Assembly: GCA_003242085.1 (NCBI GenBank)
Contig: QBML01000037.1
Location: 1-54,361, forward strand
DNA length: 54,361 bases
Reading direction: 5' to 3'
DNA from: Pseudanabaena frigida
GTDB taxonomy: Bacteria > Cyanobacteriota > Cyanobacteriia > Pseudanabaenales > Pseudanabaenaceae
A model generated the notes under the pieces. It saw only the letters and a list, made by a program, of their open reading frames with translations. It ran no database searches and was not told the DNA's origin. The translations under genes were made by a program, and so were the position numbers. This document shows, one piece after another, positions 1 to 8,593 of this stretch. Position 1 is the stretch's first letter. Each line of letters opens with the position of its first letter.

Positions 1-90
1 AAACCCAAATAAATAGAGGCGGCGCTTCGCGCCGCCTCTATTTATTTGGGTTTTAATTTGTCCTAGCTATCTCTTTCATTGCTATATATA
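1..90. repeat. Right part of a MITE-like hairpin element, cut by the window edge
   Basis: Bases 1-25 and 29-53 form a perfect 25-bp inverted repeat around the loop TTC, with the core GGCGGCGC/GCGCCGCC. After the hairpin comes the module GTCCTA (about 60-65) and then CATTGCTATATA (77-88). The same hairpin-then-module order is seen after the hairpins at 18290 and 21094, so this is the right part of that repeat family. The left flank lies outside the window. Confidence 0.75.
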
Positions 91-599
91 AATTTTTAAC
101 TAACGTCATTTTGGGCTAATTAACTTTGCATTATCAAGCAAAACAGCTTATTTCTTGATAGCGTCGCTGTAGCAGTTGATTTAGCCCAAAATTTAGAAAT
201 TTACATTTATATACACTTGTATATGACGATACCTTAACAGAATTGTTTGTATTTATAGCTACATTTTATAACGGCTTTGTATCTAGGTTTACACTGTATT
301 CATTAACACTATCTACTGTCGGTTTGAGATAGTCAGGTAATAGCCTAGATATAGTTCATTGCAAAATAATTTTTAACTTAGATCGCTAGAAGCATTGCTC
401 TGTAAGACTTATACAATTTTCAGACAAAGATTAATATGTAGCAATTGCTATAGAAATTAGGATAAATAAAATAAAATTCATATTTTTTTAGTTTTCTAAG
501 ACATTTGGCTGTAGAAAAAGTTATTCGATAGTTATATAAAGTAATATTTTTTCAAAAGATCGGGTAAGATGTGATAGTAGCTAAAAAGCCAGAATTACT
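91..599. other. Intergenic region of about 0.5 kb with a nested inverted repeat
   Basis: No convincing coding region was seen. The region is AT-rich. A 12-bp inverted repeat (ATTTTGGGCTAA, 108-119, with its complement at 181-192) encloses a second 7-bp one (TATCAAG 132-138 / CTTGATA 154-160). This could fold into a branched RNA or be an old mobile-element relic. The remainder, 200-599, presumably holds the promoter of the small gene at 600, but no clear -35/-10 pair is visible. Confidence 0.4.
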
Positions 600-845
600 A
601 TGTTGTTAAAATCCTACAAAAATATTCTGCCAGCTTCCATTGCCTTCGTCGGGGGGATGATTTTCGCTGTCGGTCAACCAGAAGTATTATTGGCAAATGT
701 TCAAGTAGGATATACACCAACAGATCGTCCTAAGCCTCAACGCACTCAAGGCGGTGGGTCTCGCTTGTATGAAAGATCTGCGTCTTTTCTGCAATTAGCT
801 AATAAGGTTGATACTGCAACCTCTCTTGGTTCCGATCGCTATTAA
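600..845 (+). CDS. Small secreted protein, possibly a DUF928-like fragment
   Basis: This encodes 81 residues. The N-terminus is a signal-peptide-like stretch: a positive charge (K4, K7), a hydrophobic core at about residues 10-32 and a likely cleavage near ALLAN. The mature part is short and polar. It contains PTDRPKPQRTQGGGSR, which resembles the start of the cyanobacterial DUF928 domain, whose members are often encoded beside CHASE2 proteins, as here. A full DUF928 protein is far longer, so this is either a truncated relative or an unrelated small secreted protein. A strong hairpin terminator follows at once. The function is unknown. I am fairly sure it is a gene and unsure of the family. 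Confidence 0.6.
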   Translation: MLLKSYKNILPASIAFVGGMIFAVGQPEVLLANVQVGYTPTDRPKPQRTQGGGSRLYERSASFLQLANKVDTATSLGSDRY

Positions 846-886
846 AATCGTACTTTGTGATACTTCAAAGGCTTAGAAAATAACTC

Positions 887-928
887 AAAAAGCAGAGAGC
901 AATGCAGTGCATTCCTCTCTGCTTTTTT
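887..928 (+). terminator. Rho-independent terminator after the small secreted protein
   Basis: The stem AAAAAGCAGAGAG pairs with CTCTCTGCTTTTTT and ends in a T run about 40 bp after the stop codon at 845. It separates this transcript from the CHASE2 gene at 1033. Confidence 0.8.
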
Positions 929-1032
929 AATATAACTGCACCAGTCTACGACAAAGCACTTGCATATATTAGAGCGGGAATTTGGTATGATGCAATCGCT
1001 TCAATTTCAGAAGTGCTATTAAACTTCTTTAG

Positions 1033-3627
1033 ATGATCGCTATTAAAACTTTAAAGTCCAGTTGGGAAAAATTACCTTTGAAACTCCAGCAATGGGGTGG
1101 CTTTTTCCTCTCTAGTGGAAGTGTCTACTTATTAGTCTTTGGACTACGTTGGTTAGGTTGGTTACAACCCAGTGAATGGGCAGCTTTTGACTTATTCATT
1201 CAGCTTCGACCTTCTGAGCCAGTTGACGAAAGAATTATTATTGTTGGGGTACAAGAGTCAGATATTCGTTATTTAGGAAAGTGGCCTGCTTCTGACCGCT
1301 TACTGGCAGGAGTTTTACGAAAAATTCGCGCTCAACAGCCAAAAGTTATTGGATTGGATTTATATCGAGACATTCGTGTGGAGGAAGGATATGACGAATT
1401 AGAGGAAGTATTTAAAACTACGCCAAATTTAATTGGAATCGAAAAAAGTATCGGCGATCGCTTTAATACAGTTATTGCACCACCGCCTACCTTGAAAGCT
1501 TTAGGTCAGGTATCCGCTAATGATGTAATTGTCGATCCTGATGGTAGATTGCGACGGGCTTTTCTTTATCCAACGCCAGAAGGTAATGAAGGATTACCGA
1601 GTCTTGGCTTAGCTGTGTCACTTGCGTATCTAAAAGATAAAGGTATAGAACCGCAGTCTTCACAGGAAGGATATCTGCAACTCGGCAAAACTATTTTCAA
1701 GCCTCTAGAAAATACTGATGGTGGATATATTCGCACCGATGCTGGTGGCTATCAAATCATGATGAATTATCATGGAACATCTCTCAAGTTTCGCCAAGTT
1801 TCTCTTGAGGACATCTTAGAAAATCGAATTTCTCCGACCTTGCTGCGCGATCGCATTGTTTTAATTGGCGCTCAAACTCCGAGTCTCAATGACATTTTCT
1901 ACACACCCTACAGCAGTAATTTTATTACCTCACCAACCCAAATTTCTGGGGTAGAATTTCAGGCAAATATTATCAAAACAGTCATAGGAGCAGTTCTTGA
2001 CAACCGACCGCTTATAAAAGTATGGACAGATGTTTGGGAAGAGCTATGGATTGCAAGCTGGTCAATTATTGGCGCTTCCGTTATTTGGCTATTTGCGAAT
2101 AAACGCTTATATCTTCTTGTCGGCTCGGTATTTTTCTCCACAGCATTCCTGTTTGGCAGTACATATTTACTGTTCATTGGGGGATGGTGGATACCCGTAG
2201 CACCTTGTCTATTTACTTATATTGGCTCCATGCTAGTAATGCAGAGTTACATATATGTAGCTCGACTGAGAGAACTTAATTCCGCACTTTCTGACTCAAT
2301 CGAACTTCTAGCCCATGATGCCTCCCATGATGCGCTCACAGGCTTACCTAATCGCAATCTATTTATGGATCGCGTCGAACATGCGATTAGATACAGCAAA
2401 CGCCATCCTGAGTATCTATTTGCGATCTTTTTCATTGACTTAGATCGTTTTAAAATGGTTAACGATAGTCTCGGTCACAATGTTGGCGATCTATTTTTAC
2501 AAGCGATCGCTAAAGTTTTGCAGGAGTGTTTAAGGTCTATCGATACTGTGGCTCGCCTCGGTGGTGATGAATTTACAATTCTCGTTGATGATATTCAAGA
2601 TGTCAGCGAAGCTCTGGTGGTGGCTAATCGGATTCTCAACAGGTTCCTCTCCCCAGTAATTATTGAAGGTGAGGCAATTTTTCCTAGTGCCAGTATTGGC
2701 ATTGTGATTAGTACCCCAGATTACGATAATTGTGTTGATTTACTTAGAGATGCTGATATTGCGATGTATCGAGCTAAATCCCTAGGTAAAGGACGCTATA
2801 CGCTTTTCGATCAGGAGATGTACGAACAAACACTCCGATTGACACAGCTAGAAAGCGAATTGCATTATGCATTAGAGCATCAAGAATTTGAACTTTACTA
2901 TCAACCAATTGTCTCTTTAAAAACCCTTGAATTATCTGGTTTTGAAGCACTAATTCGCTGGAAAAATCCCAAACGCGGATTCATTTCTCCCATAGAATTT
3001 ATTCCGCTTGCAGAAGATACAGGATTGATCGTGGCGGTGGGGGATTGGGTTATGAAAGAAGCTTGTCAACAACTTCGAGCTTGGTTAAATAAATTTCCTG
3101 AGGCTGCTAATTTAAAGATGAGCATTAATTTAGCTAGTCATCAAATTAGAGAACCAGATCTATTAGATAAATTGGATGACATTCTTAGTCAAACTGGAGT
3201 TGATGGAAGTTCTATTCGCTTAGAAATTACTGAAAGTACATTAATGGATCAAGGAGAACAAACAATTACTAAGCTTGCACAACTGAGAGCCCGAAATATT
3301 CAGCTCAGCATTGATGACTTCGGTCAAGGTTACTCTTCGCTTAGCTATTTACACCGCTTTCCCATTAACATTCTTAAAATCGATCGAGCTTTTGTGAATC
3401 AAATGGGTGATGGAGGTGAAAATATTGAAATTGTGCGGACGATTACGGTGCTTGCCCATACTTTAAATATGAGTGTAGTTGCTGAAGGTGTAGAAACGCA
3501 TCAGCAAGCTGAAATCTTAAAACAGTTAGGTTGTGAATTTGGTCAGGGCTATTTATTCTCACGCCCTTTACCATCTGCCGCCGCAGAGCAGACGATCGCT
3601 AATAGCATAATATCGACTCCAAGCTGA
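1033..3627 (+). CDS. CHASE2-GGDEF-EAL cyclic-di-GMP signalling protein
   Basis: This encodes an 864-residue membrane sensor of the cyclic-di-GMP network. A transmembrane segment near residues 22-44 is followed by an extracytoplasmic CHASE2 domain (about 45-310, with the typical D-ER-IIIVG and PKVIGLDLYRD patterns). Three hydrophobic helices (about 340-415) lead to cytoplasmic GGDEF and EAL domains. The GGDEF motif is intact at 510-514 (cyclase active site). The EAL motif is at 638-640, and a DDFG motif at 761-762 supplies metal ligands of the phosphodiesterase, so both activities look possible. Such proteins may act in one direction, with the other domain regulatory, and this cannot be decided from the sequence. 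The CHASE2 ligand is unknown. The gene stands alone and is closed by a hairpin at 3637. Confidence 0.95.
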   Translation: MIAIKTLKSSWEKLPLKLQQWGGFFLSSGSVYLLVFGLRWLGWLQPSEWAAFDLFIQLRPSEPVDERIIIVGVQESDIRYLGKWPASDRLLAGVLRKIRAQQPKVIGLDLYRDIRVEEGYDELEEVFKTTPNLIGIEKSIGDRFNTVIAPPPTLKALGQVSANDVIVDPDGRLRRAFLYPTPEGNEGLPSLGLAVSLAYLKDKGIEPQSSQEGYLQLGKTIFKPLENTDGGYIRTDAGGYQIMMNYHGTSLKFRQVSLEDILENRISPTLLRDRIVLIGAQTPSLNDIFYTPYSSNFITSPTQISGVEFQANIIKTVIGAVLDNRPLIKVWTDVWEELWIASWSIIGASVIWLFANKRLYLLVGSVFFSTAFLFGSTYLLFIGGWWIPVAPCLFTYIGSMLVMQSYIYVARLRELNSALSDSIELLAHDASHDALTGLPNRNLFMDRVEHAIRYSKRHPEYLFAIFFIDLDRFKMVNDSLGHNVGDLFLQAIAKVLQECLRSIDTVARLGGDEFTILVDDIQDVSEALVVANRILNRFLSPVIIEGEAIFPSASIGIVISTPDYDNCVDLLRDADIAMYRAKSLGKGRYTLFDQEMYEQTLRLTQLESELHYALEHQEFELYYQPIVSLKTLELSGFEALIRWKNPKRGFISPIEFIPLAEDTGLIVAVGDWVMKEACQQLRAWLNKFPEAANLKMSINLASHQIREPDLLDKLDDILSQTGVDGSSIRLEITESTLMDQGEQTITKLAQLRARNIQLSIDDFGQGYSSLSYLHRFPINILKIDRAFVNQMGDGGENIEIVRTITVLAHTLNMSVVAEGVETHQQAEILKQLGCEFGQGYLFSRPLPSAAAEQTIANSIISTPS

Positions 3628-3636
3628 GCCCAATTC

Positions 3637-3675
3637 GTAATCAATGGGCGGCGCTTCGCGCCGCCCATTGATTAC
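3637..3675. terminator. Perfect 18-bp hairpin with the GGCGGCGC-TTC-GCGCCGCC core
   Basis: Perfect 18-bp arms surround a TTC loop. The core is identical to the repeat family, but the outer stem (GTAATCAATG) is specific to this copy. There is no T run. It lies 10 bp after the stop of the CHASE2 gene, so it probably acts as a terminator or 3'-end stabiliser. Confidence 0.65.
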
Positions 3676-3731
3676 GACCCAGAAGTTATACTAGTCTATG
3701 AAATTGCTGATGCTCCTGATATAGAGGGTTT

Positions 3732-4967
3732 ATGCATTACCAACCAAAAGCGATCGAGACTTTACGCTCTCCATTGAATCTCACAATTAGCGCGATCGCT
3801 CTGCTCACAGGAAGTTGCACCACTCCAGAACCTAATCTGAATATACTGATAGGTGCTCAACCGACAGCATCAGCAATCGCCACTAATAAGGCAATTAATA
3901 AAGAGCTCACTCCGACTAGTTTCAAAAAAGTTACCGTAGTCAAAGATTTAGAAAGACCTTGGGGAATGGCTTGGCTGCCTGATGGTGCAATTCTGATTAC
4001 CGAACGGGTTGGCAGAGTCAAAATTCTGCGAAATGGGTCACTAGAGAAAATTGCGATCGCGAACATCCCGAATATATTCATATCTGGGCAAGCAGGTTTG
4101 ATGGATATCTCGTTACATCCACGCTTTGACCAAAATAGTTTGGTTTATCTTACTTACTCTTCTGGAAATTTCCAATCTAACCACACCAGTATTTTACGAG
4201 CCAAGTTTGATGGGAAAGCTCTGGTTGAGCCACAAGTAATTTTTGAGGTCAAGCCATCAAAGTCAGGAAATCAGCATTTTGGTTCGCGCATTGTTTGGCT
4301 ACCTGACGAAACAATGCTGATTGCGATCGGCGATGGTGGTAATCCACCTTTAGAGTTGAATGGTGAACTAATTCGCAAGCAAGCACAAAAACTAGATAGT
4401 CAACTTGGTAAAGTCCTACGACTCAAAGATGATGGCTCCATTCCCTCAGATAATCCATTTGTCAAAAACACTAGTGCTAATCCTGCAATCTGGAGCTATG
4501 GGCATCGCAATATTCAAGGCTTATTTGCCGATCCCTTATCGCAGCAAGTTTGGGCTACGGAGCATGGAGCAAGGGGTGGTGATGAATTAAATCTAATCGA
4601 AGCTGGCAAAAACTACGGCTGGCCAGCTGTCAGCTTTAGTCAAGAATATACTGGTGGAAAGGTTTCCAAAGAAACATCTCGTCCTGATATAGTCGATCCC
4701 AAATTGGTATGGACTCCTTCGATCGCACCATCTGGGTTAATGTTATATCGTGGCGATCGCTTTCCAGATTGGCGAGGCAATCTCTTTGCGGGAGCATTAG
4801 TATCTAAAGAAGTTGTTCGCATCAAAATAGAAGCAAATAAAACAGTCATTCAAGAAACTATTCCCATTGGGCAAAGGGTGCGTGATGTGCGGCAAGGGAA
4901 AGATGGATTTATTTATATTCTGACCGACGAACAAGCGGGGCAACTAATTCGACTAGAGCCAATGTAG
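3732..4967 (+). CDS. PQQ-dependent soluble aldose (glucose/sorbosone) dehydrogenase family protein
   Basis: This encodes 411 residues. The N-terminus is a signal sequence with a hydrophobic run (about 17-27) ending at Cys29 (LLTGSC), a possible but imperfect lipobox. The rest is a six-bladed propeller of the GSDH/YliI family, with family-typical stretches RPWGMAWLPDG, YGHRNIQGL and EHGARGGDELNLI, the last followed by NYGWP. Members oxidise sugars or other alcohols in the periplasm with PQQ. No PQQ synthesis genes are present here, so the cofactor would have to be supplied elsewhere or the substrate may differ. AGAGG at about 3723 can serve as ribosome-binding site for the ATG. It is probably monocistronic. 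The family is certain, the substrate unknown. Confidence 0.9.
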   Translation: MHYQPKAIETLRSPLNLTISAIALLTGSCTTPEPNLNILIGAQPTASAIATNKAINKELTPTSFKKVTVVKDLERPWGMAWLPDGAILITERVGRVKILRNGSLEKIAIANIPNIFISGQAGLMDISLHPRFDQNSLVYLTYSSGNFQSNHTSILRAKFDGKALVEPQVIFEVKPSKSGNQHFGSRIVWLPDETMLIAIGDGGNPPLELNGELIRKQAQKLDSQLGKVLRLKDDGSIPSDNPFVKNTSANPAIWSYGHRNIQGLFADPLSQQVWATEHGARGGDELNLIEAGKNYGWPAVSFSQEYTGGKVSKETSRPDIVDPKLVWTPSIAPSGLMLYRGDRFPDWRGNLFAGALVSKEVVRIKIEANKTVIQETIPIGQRVRDVRQGKDGFIYILTDEQAGQLIRLEPM

Positions 4968-5029
4968 GGAAAGCTATAGCGTAAGAGCAGTTTATAAATT
5001 GTGCCGACATTTCGTTATTTTGTGTAAGT

Positions 5030-5125
5030 TCTACAGCAATGAAGGTTTTGCTTACCCAATAAATAGAGGCGGCGCTTCGCGCCGCCTCTATTTATTGGGG
5101 TTTTGATTTATCCTAGCTATCTCAA
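5030..5125. repeat. MITE-like hairpin element copy
   Basis: The central hairpin at 5055-5099 has a perfect 21-bp stem with the TTC loop and shared core. The left flank (ACAGCAATGAAGGTTTTGCTT) is an inverted version of the flank seen to the right of the 18290 copy. The right flank carries ATCCTAGCTATCT, as in the copy at position 1. The ends are degenerate. It lies between convergent genes and may terminate both. Confidence 0.6.
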
Positions 5126-5185
5126 CGCTTTTAAAACTTTCCTTAGTTTGGGTTTGAACGCAAAGCGTTGTAAATTAGAAACAGC

Positions 5186-6142
5186 TTAACTAGTTTGCTT
5201 ATAGCCTAGTTTCAAGAAAATATTTTCTAAAGTTTCTTGAGAACGATGGAAGTTAGAAATGGGAATCCCTGCTTCAATTAGAGATTTTAACAACGCCGCA
5301 CAGTCTTCAATACTGCCCAAAAGCTGAACTCGCACGCTCGACATACCTGATAGAACTTCGACTTCTTGTACTAATTCTGACCGATTCAAAACAGTTTGGA
5401 GTTCTTCAATGTTCCCTAATGTCGATATAAGAATTTGTTGGCGATCTTGATTACTGCGATCGTAAAGTTCTTGTAGCCGAGAACTCTCGACTAAACAACC
5501 TAATTCCATAATCCCAATCGAAGTACAGATTTCCGTAAGATCGCTCAAGATATGTGAAGAAATCAGAATCGTCATTCCCTGCTGTTGCAAAGATTTAATG
5601 ATATTACGAACCTGCACCCTTGCTAGAGGATCGAGTCCTGATACTGGCTCGTCTAGTAGTAGTAAAGTCGGATTGTGAATGATACTCCTTGCAAGGCTCA
5701 AGCGCTGCCTCATTCCACGCGATAAAGTAGCGATCGCTTCATCCCTTTTCTGTTGTAATTCAACGAGTTCAATCACTTCGTGCAATCTTTGCGATCGCTG
5801 TGGCTCTCGAAGAAAGTATAAACGCGCAAAATAGTCCAGATAATCCCAAACCGTCAAGTCATCGTAAAGTGGAAAGTCGTCAGGTAAATATCCCAGTTGG
5901 CGCTTGAGCTCAGGATTATTTTGTCCGCGCAAAAAACGGGCACCGTTAATATAAATTTCGCCTGCCGTTGGCTCCTCAGCAGCAGCTAGCATCCGAATCA
6001 ATGTAGTTTTGCCAGCACCATTAGGACCAATCAGTCCATAGACCTCACCGCGATCGATCTGTAAATCAAGATGATTGACTGCAATATGATTGTCAAACTG
6101 TTTAGTTAGATGAAGAGTACGAACTGCTGGTGCTTCTGTCAT
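5186..6142 (-). CDS. ABC transporter ATP-binding protein
   Basis: This encodes a 318-residue ATPase counted from the ATG at 6142. A TTG four codons upstream is also open but less likely. Walker A (GPNGAGKTT) lies at about residues 39-47, the signature is LSRGMRQRLSLA, Walker B is LLLLDEP, and the switch histidine follows in LISSH. The C-terminal 90 residues form an extra regulatory-like domain, as in ATPases of ABC-2 type exporters. The partner permease is not encoded next to it, which is common in cyanobacteria where such subunits are scattered. The gene is single on its strand, with a shared hairpin region beyond its stop. The transported substrate cannot be inferred. Confidence 0.93.
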   Translation of the reverse strand: MTEAPAVRTLHLTKQFDNHIAVNHLDLQIDRGEVYGLIGPNGAGKTTLIRMLAAAEEPTAGEIYINGARFLRGQNNPELKRQLGYLPDDFPLYDDLTVWDYLDYFARLYFLREPQRSQRLHEVIELVELQQKRDEAIATLSRGMRQRLSLARSIIHNPTLLLLDEPVSGLDPLARVQVRNIIKSLQQQGMTILISSHILSDLTEICTSIGIMELGCLVESSRLQELYDRSNQDRQQILISTLGNIEELQTVLNRSELVQEVEVLSGMSSVRVQLLGSIEDCAALLKSLIEAGIPISNFHRSQETLENIFLKLGYKQTS

Positions 6143-6271
6143 AAAGGCTAACAAATTTTAATGCCATCATACTGTAATCATGAAGATGATTGACCACCGC
6201 TCAATTAGTAACAGTCGCCTATGTAGTGAGGATGAAGCCCAAAGCAGAAATATCAGCAATACTCTTTTTTC

Positions 6272-6341
6272 TAGCCAGTAATATTTTGCTAGCAAATACT
6301 AGCTTTTTATAGCAAGATAGCTTATACTAGCATTTGATAGC
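6272..6341. promoter_or_regulatory. Helically phased TAGC direct repeats before the RHH-like gene (operator candidate)
   Basis: The tetramer TAGC starts at 6272, 6290, 6300, 6310, 6318, 6328 and 6338. The last six are spaced 10, 10, 8, 10 and 10 bp, about one helical turn each. The array ends only 6 bp before the ribosome-binding site and overlaps a possible -10 box (TATACT, 6323-6328). Ribbon-helix-helix proteins commonly bind such phased repeats, and the gene just downstream encodes one, so autoregulation is the simple reading. That step is inference. Confidence 0.6.
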
Positions 6342-6358
6342 AGAATAAGGTGTTTCGA

Positions 6359-6865
6359 ATGGCAAAGAAAAGACAGTTGAACGTAAGGCTCCCCGATGCT
6401 TTGTTGAGTCAGTTGGAAGACCGCGTACTGAAAACCAAGATGGGGATGGCAGCGATGGTAGAAGTTCTTCTGGTGCAAGCATTACAGATGCAAGAAGTTT
6501 CTGAAAATACAGCCCCTCCAGAAGATCACGTTGATAGTCTGGTAAAACGTATCGAAGCGCTAGAAGCTAAAGTATTTGCTCAAGCTAACACTTCTACGCA
6601 GACTGAGATACCTACTCTTGAAGAATCATCATCTACTACAATGTCCGTTGCAAATATTGCACCTGACATTGAGAAACATCAAACCAACGATTTAGAAGCT
6701 TTAAAAGGAGAAAGTCTGGCAACTCGATTAAATGTTGAAGTACGTATTCTAAATCAGAAAAAAGATAAAAGCACCTTTTCTAATTGGGCTAAGAAACATG
6801 ACCTAGAGGGGATTGCTTGGAAATATGTTGCTTCCGAAGATTGCTTCTATCCCATTGCTAATTAG
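6359..6865 (+). CDS. Ribbon-helix-helix-like DNA-binding protein with a cyanobacterial C-terminal domain
   Basis: This encodes 168 residues from the ATG at 6359. An in-frame GTG at 6350 is possible, but the AAGG at 6347-6350 is well placed as ribosome-binding site for the ATG. Residues 1-45 (KKRQLNVRLPDALLSQLE...) have the beta strand plus two helices of a ribbon-helix-helix fold. Residues 50-110 are polar, Ser/Thr/Glu-rich and probably disordered. The last 55 residues (LATRLNV...FSNWAKKHD...GIAWKY...FYPI) match a small domain I associate with other cyanobacterial RHH-like proteins. It probably binds the TAGC array in its own promoter. It could be a solitary repressor or an orphaned antitoxin or partition-type protein. 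The target genes are unknown. Confidence 0.75.
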   Translation: MAKKRQLNVRLPDALLSQLEDRVLKTKMGMAAMVEVLLVQALQMQEVSENTAPPEDHVDSLVKRIEALEAKVFAQANTSTQTEIPTLEESSSTTMSVANIAPDIEKHQTNDLEALKGESLATRLNVEVRILNQKKDKSTFSNWAKKHDLEGIAWKYVASEDCFYPIAN

Positions 6866-6880
6866 TTAGGCAATTAATTT

Positions 6881-6973
6881 TAGGACTTATACAAAACGAC
6901 AAATTACAGCGACAATTCATAAATTGTCCCAACCATAAAATAAGGTTCTCAAGGCATTTTTGCATAAGTCCTA
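6881..6973. repeat. 93-bp inverted-repeat element (MITE-like)
   Basis: The ends are TAGGACTTATACAAAA (6881-6896) and its near-perfect complement TTTTTGCATAAGTCCTA. Inside, GACAATT/AATTGTC forms a small second hairpin around CATAA. No coding content is seen. The size and symmetry suggest a non-autonomous mobile element or a large terminator after the RHH-like gene. Confidence 0.5.
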
Positions 6974-7139
6974 AATTTTTAGGAACTATCAGTAATTGGA
7001 AATTAAGTAAGTCGGCTATCTACCACAAAAGCAATGTGTGTTCTACTCTAGAACGTCTACGGGTATCACTTTGTGATGTCTATCTCGAGCGCAAAGTTTC
7101 AGTTTTCAATCTAATTATTTTATGGAGAGAATCTCAGTA

Positions 7140-7535
7140 ATGAAGAATGTAATGTTTGTCTGTCTGGATAGCACCTGTTCGATAGTAGCAGAAGCGTGGA
7201 TGCGCTACATTGCCAAAGGTGCTATTTCTGTAACCAGTTCTGGATTAAGTGTTGGGCAAGTAAGTCCTAAATTTGTGCAGGCTATGGACGAAGTCGATCT
7301 TAATATTAGAGGGATGAAGACGAAGCTAATTAGTGATTACAACCCTAAGGATTTTGATGCTGTGATCTCGCTATGTAATAGTAACATGAGGCTTTCTGAA
7401 GACTGGATGCTCAGACGGGTCTTTGATGAATGGGTTTTACCACAAATACAGGATGAGTCTCTAGAATCGTACAGACAAATCAGGGACGATATCAGAGATA
7501 AAATTGATATTCTTTTGATGCGATATTCAACCTAA
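7140..7535 (+). CDS. ArsC/LMW-phosphotyrosine-phosphatase-fold protein lacking catalytic residues
   Basis: This encodes 131 residues. The ATG at 7140 is preferred because GGAGAG (7124-7129) lies 10 bp upstream and the length then equals that of cyanobacterial thioredoxin/glutaredoxin-linked arsenate reductases (ArsI type). The fold is clear throughout, from VMFVC at the N-terminus to VISLC. The chemistry is not: the P-loop should read C-X5-R-S but reads CLDSTCSI, so the phosphate-binding Arg is replaced by Ser. The resolving CGC pair near residue 80 is C79-N-S, and the DP acid-loop motif is missing. It is therefore probably not an arsenate reductase or phosphatase. It may be a binding or regulatory pseudo-enzyme, or a decaying gene that is still open. 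A weak hairpin (7569-7615) follows. Confidence 0.75.
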   Translation: MKNVMFVCLDSTCSIVAEAWMRYIAKGAISVTSSGLSVGQVSPKFVQAMDEVDLNIRGMKTKLISDYNPKDFDAVISLCNSNMRLSEDWMLRRVFDEWVLPQIQDESLESYRQIRDDIRDKIDILLMRYST

Positions 7536-7768
7536 ATATCCAAAACAGAAAAATGGTTTCTTCGTGATAAGAAGTGTCGATCTGTCATACTTATAAAGAC
7601 ATATCATCACTTCTTTTGGACTAACTAAGTTTTTTATTAACTTTGTGTTTTCAATCTTTAAAAAAGTTAATGTTATTAATTTCCTAAAGTACATTAACAG
7701 AAATGCTTTGCCCCTAATTATTTACAAAAACAGAAAATTAATCAAAACAAAGTTTTTTGTTTATTAAT

Positions 7769-8593
7769 ATGAGTAATCAAGTCTACGATTACAAAGGTCA
7801 AAATTTGCAGGATCGATCTTTTATCGGTCAAGATCTGACGGGAATTGATTTCAGTGGTTCAGACTTGCGGGGCTGTGATTTTACAAGAGCGACTTTGATT
7901 GGGGCGAATTTTGAGCGCGTAATTACTGGACAAACTCCCCAACAATTCAATAATGCCATTCTCTCTGTAATTATTGGCGCGATCGCTGCGATCGTCATCA
8001 TTGCCATAATCACCTTTGTAGTCATAACGATTGACAATCAATTGTTTGCTTGGTTTGGAGAAACGTATAGAAGGATGAGCGGTATTGCATCTAGTGTTCT
8101 TCTCTTTGTGCTGTATTTCTTTCAGAACAACATTTTAGAAGCGTTTCCCAAAACTTCTAACCTTTTAGGTAGCGCCAGTATTGGCATTCTTTTGTTACTA
8201 ATGCTATTTCTCACAGTATGGCTTGCTGTAATTGGTTTTTCTGGATCGTTTCTTTTTTTGATTCCGACAGTCGTTTCAGCGATCGTGACTTTTAAAGTCT
8301 TCACATGGTTGGTTGATGCAATTAAAAGTAAAACTGGAACTTCTTTTAAAAAAGCGAACTTAACTGAGGCAAATTTTAGTCATGCACTCATTGCGAATAC
8401 TGACTTTTCCTTTTCTCTACTGACAGGAATCTGCATCGAAGGATGGTTACTGGATGCGTATACTCAATTCACAAAATCTCAATGTGCATATTTATATTTG
8501 CAACCACAGCAAAACCGCTATCCGCCTAATGGTGAATTTCAAGAGCATGATTGGGGAAAGTTTTTGAAGCAATTTATAGTTATAGCCAAATAA
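7769..8593 (+). CDS. Pentapeptide-repeat membrane protein
   Basis: This encodes 274 residues from the ATG at 7769. A TTG at 7757 is also in frame but has no support. Residues 10-50 carry pentapeptide repeats of the A(D/N)LXX type (LQDRSFIGQDLTGIDFSGSDL and on). They are followed by four hydrophobic segments (roughly residues 65-90, 105-120, 135-160 and 160-180) and a second short pentapeptide set (KANLTEANFSHALIANTDF). The membrane block is thus inserted between two halves of one repeat solenoid. The last codons (ATA GTT ATA GCC AAA TAA) coincide with the terminal repeat of the hairpin element that begins at 8575, so the C-terminus may have been rewritten by an insertion. The function is unknown. 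Confidence 0.85.
   Translation: MSNQVYDYKGQNLQDRSFIGQDLTGIDFSGSDLRGCDFTRATLIGANFERVITGQTPQQFNNAILSVIIGAIAAIVIIAIITFVVITIDNQLFAWFGETYRRMSGIASSVLLFVLYFFQNNILEAFPKTSNLLGSASIGILLLLMLFLTVWLAVIGFSGSFLFLIPTVVSAIVTFKVFTWLVDAIKSKTGTSFKKANLTEANFSHALIANTDFSFSLLTGICIEGWLLDAYTQFTKSQCAYLYLQPQQNRYPPNGEFQEHDWGKFLKQFIVIAK

Noticed and set aside
6866-7139. tRNA or small RNA gene in the interval before the ArsC-like gene
   Set aside because: No cloverleaf is visible. The structure is a 93-bp inverted repeat of mobile-element type.
7569-7615. Terminator after the ArsC-like gene
   Set aside because: Only an 8-bp stem with a 31-base loop and a short T run is present. Too weak to list as a feature.
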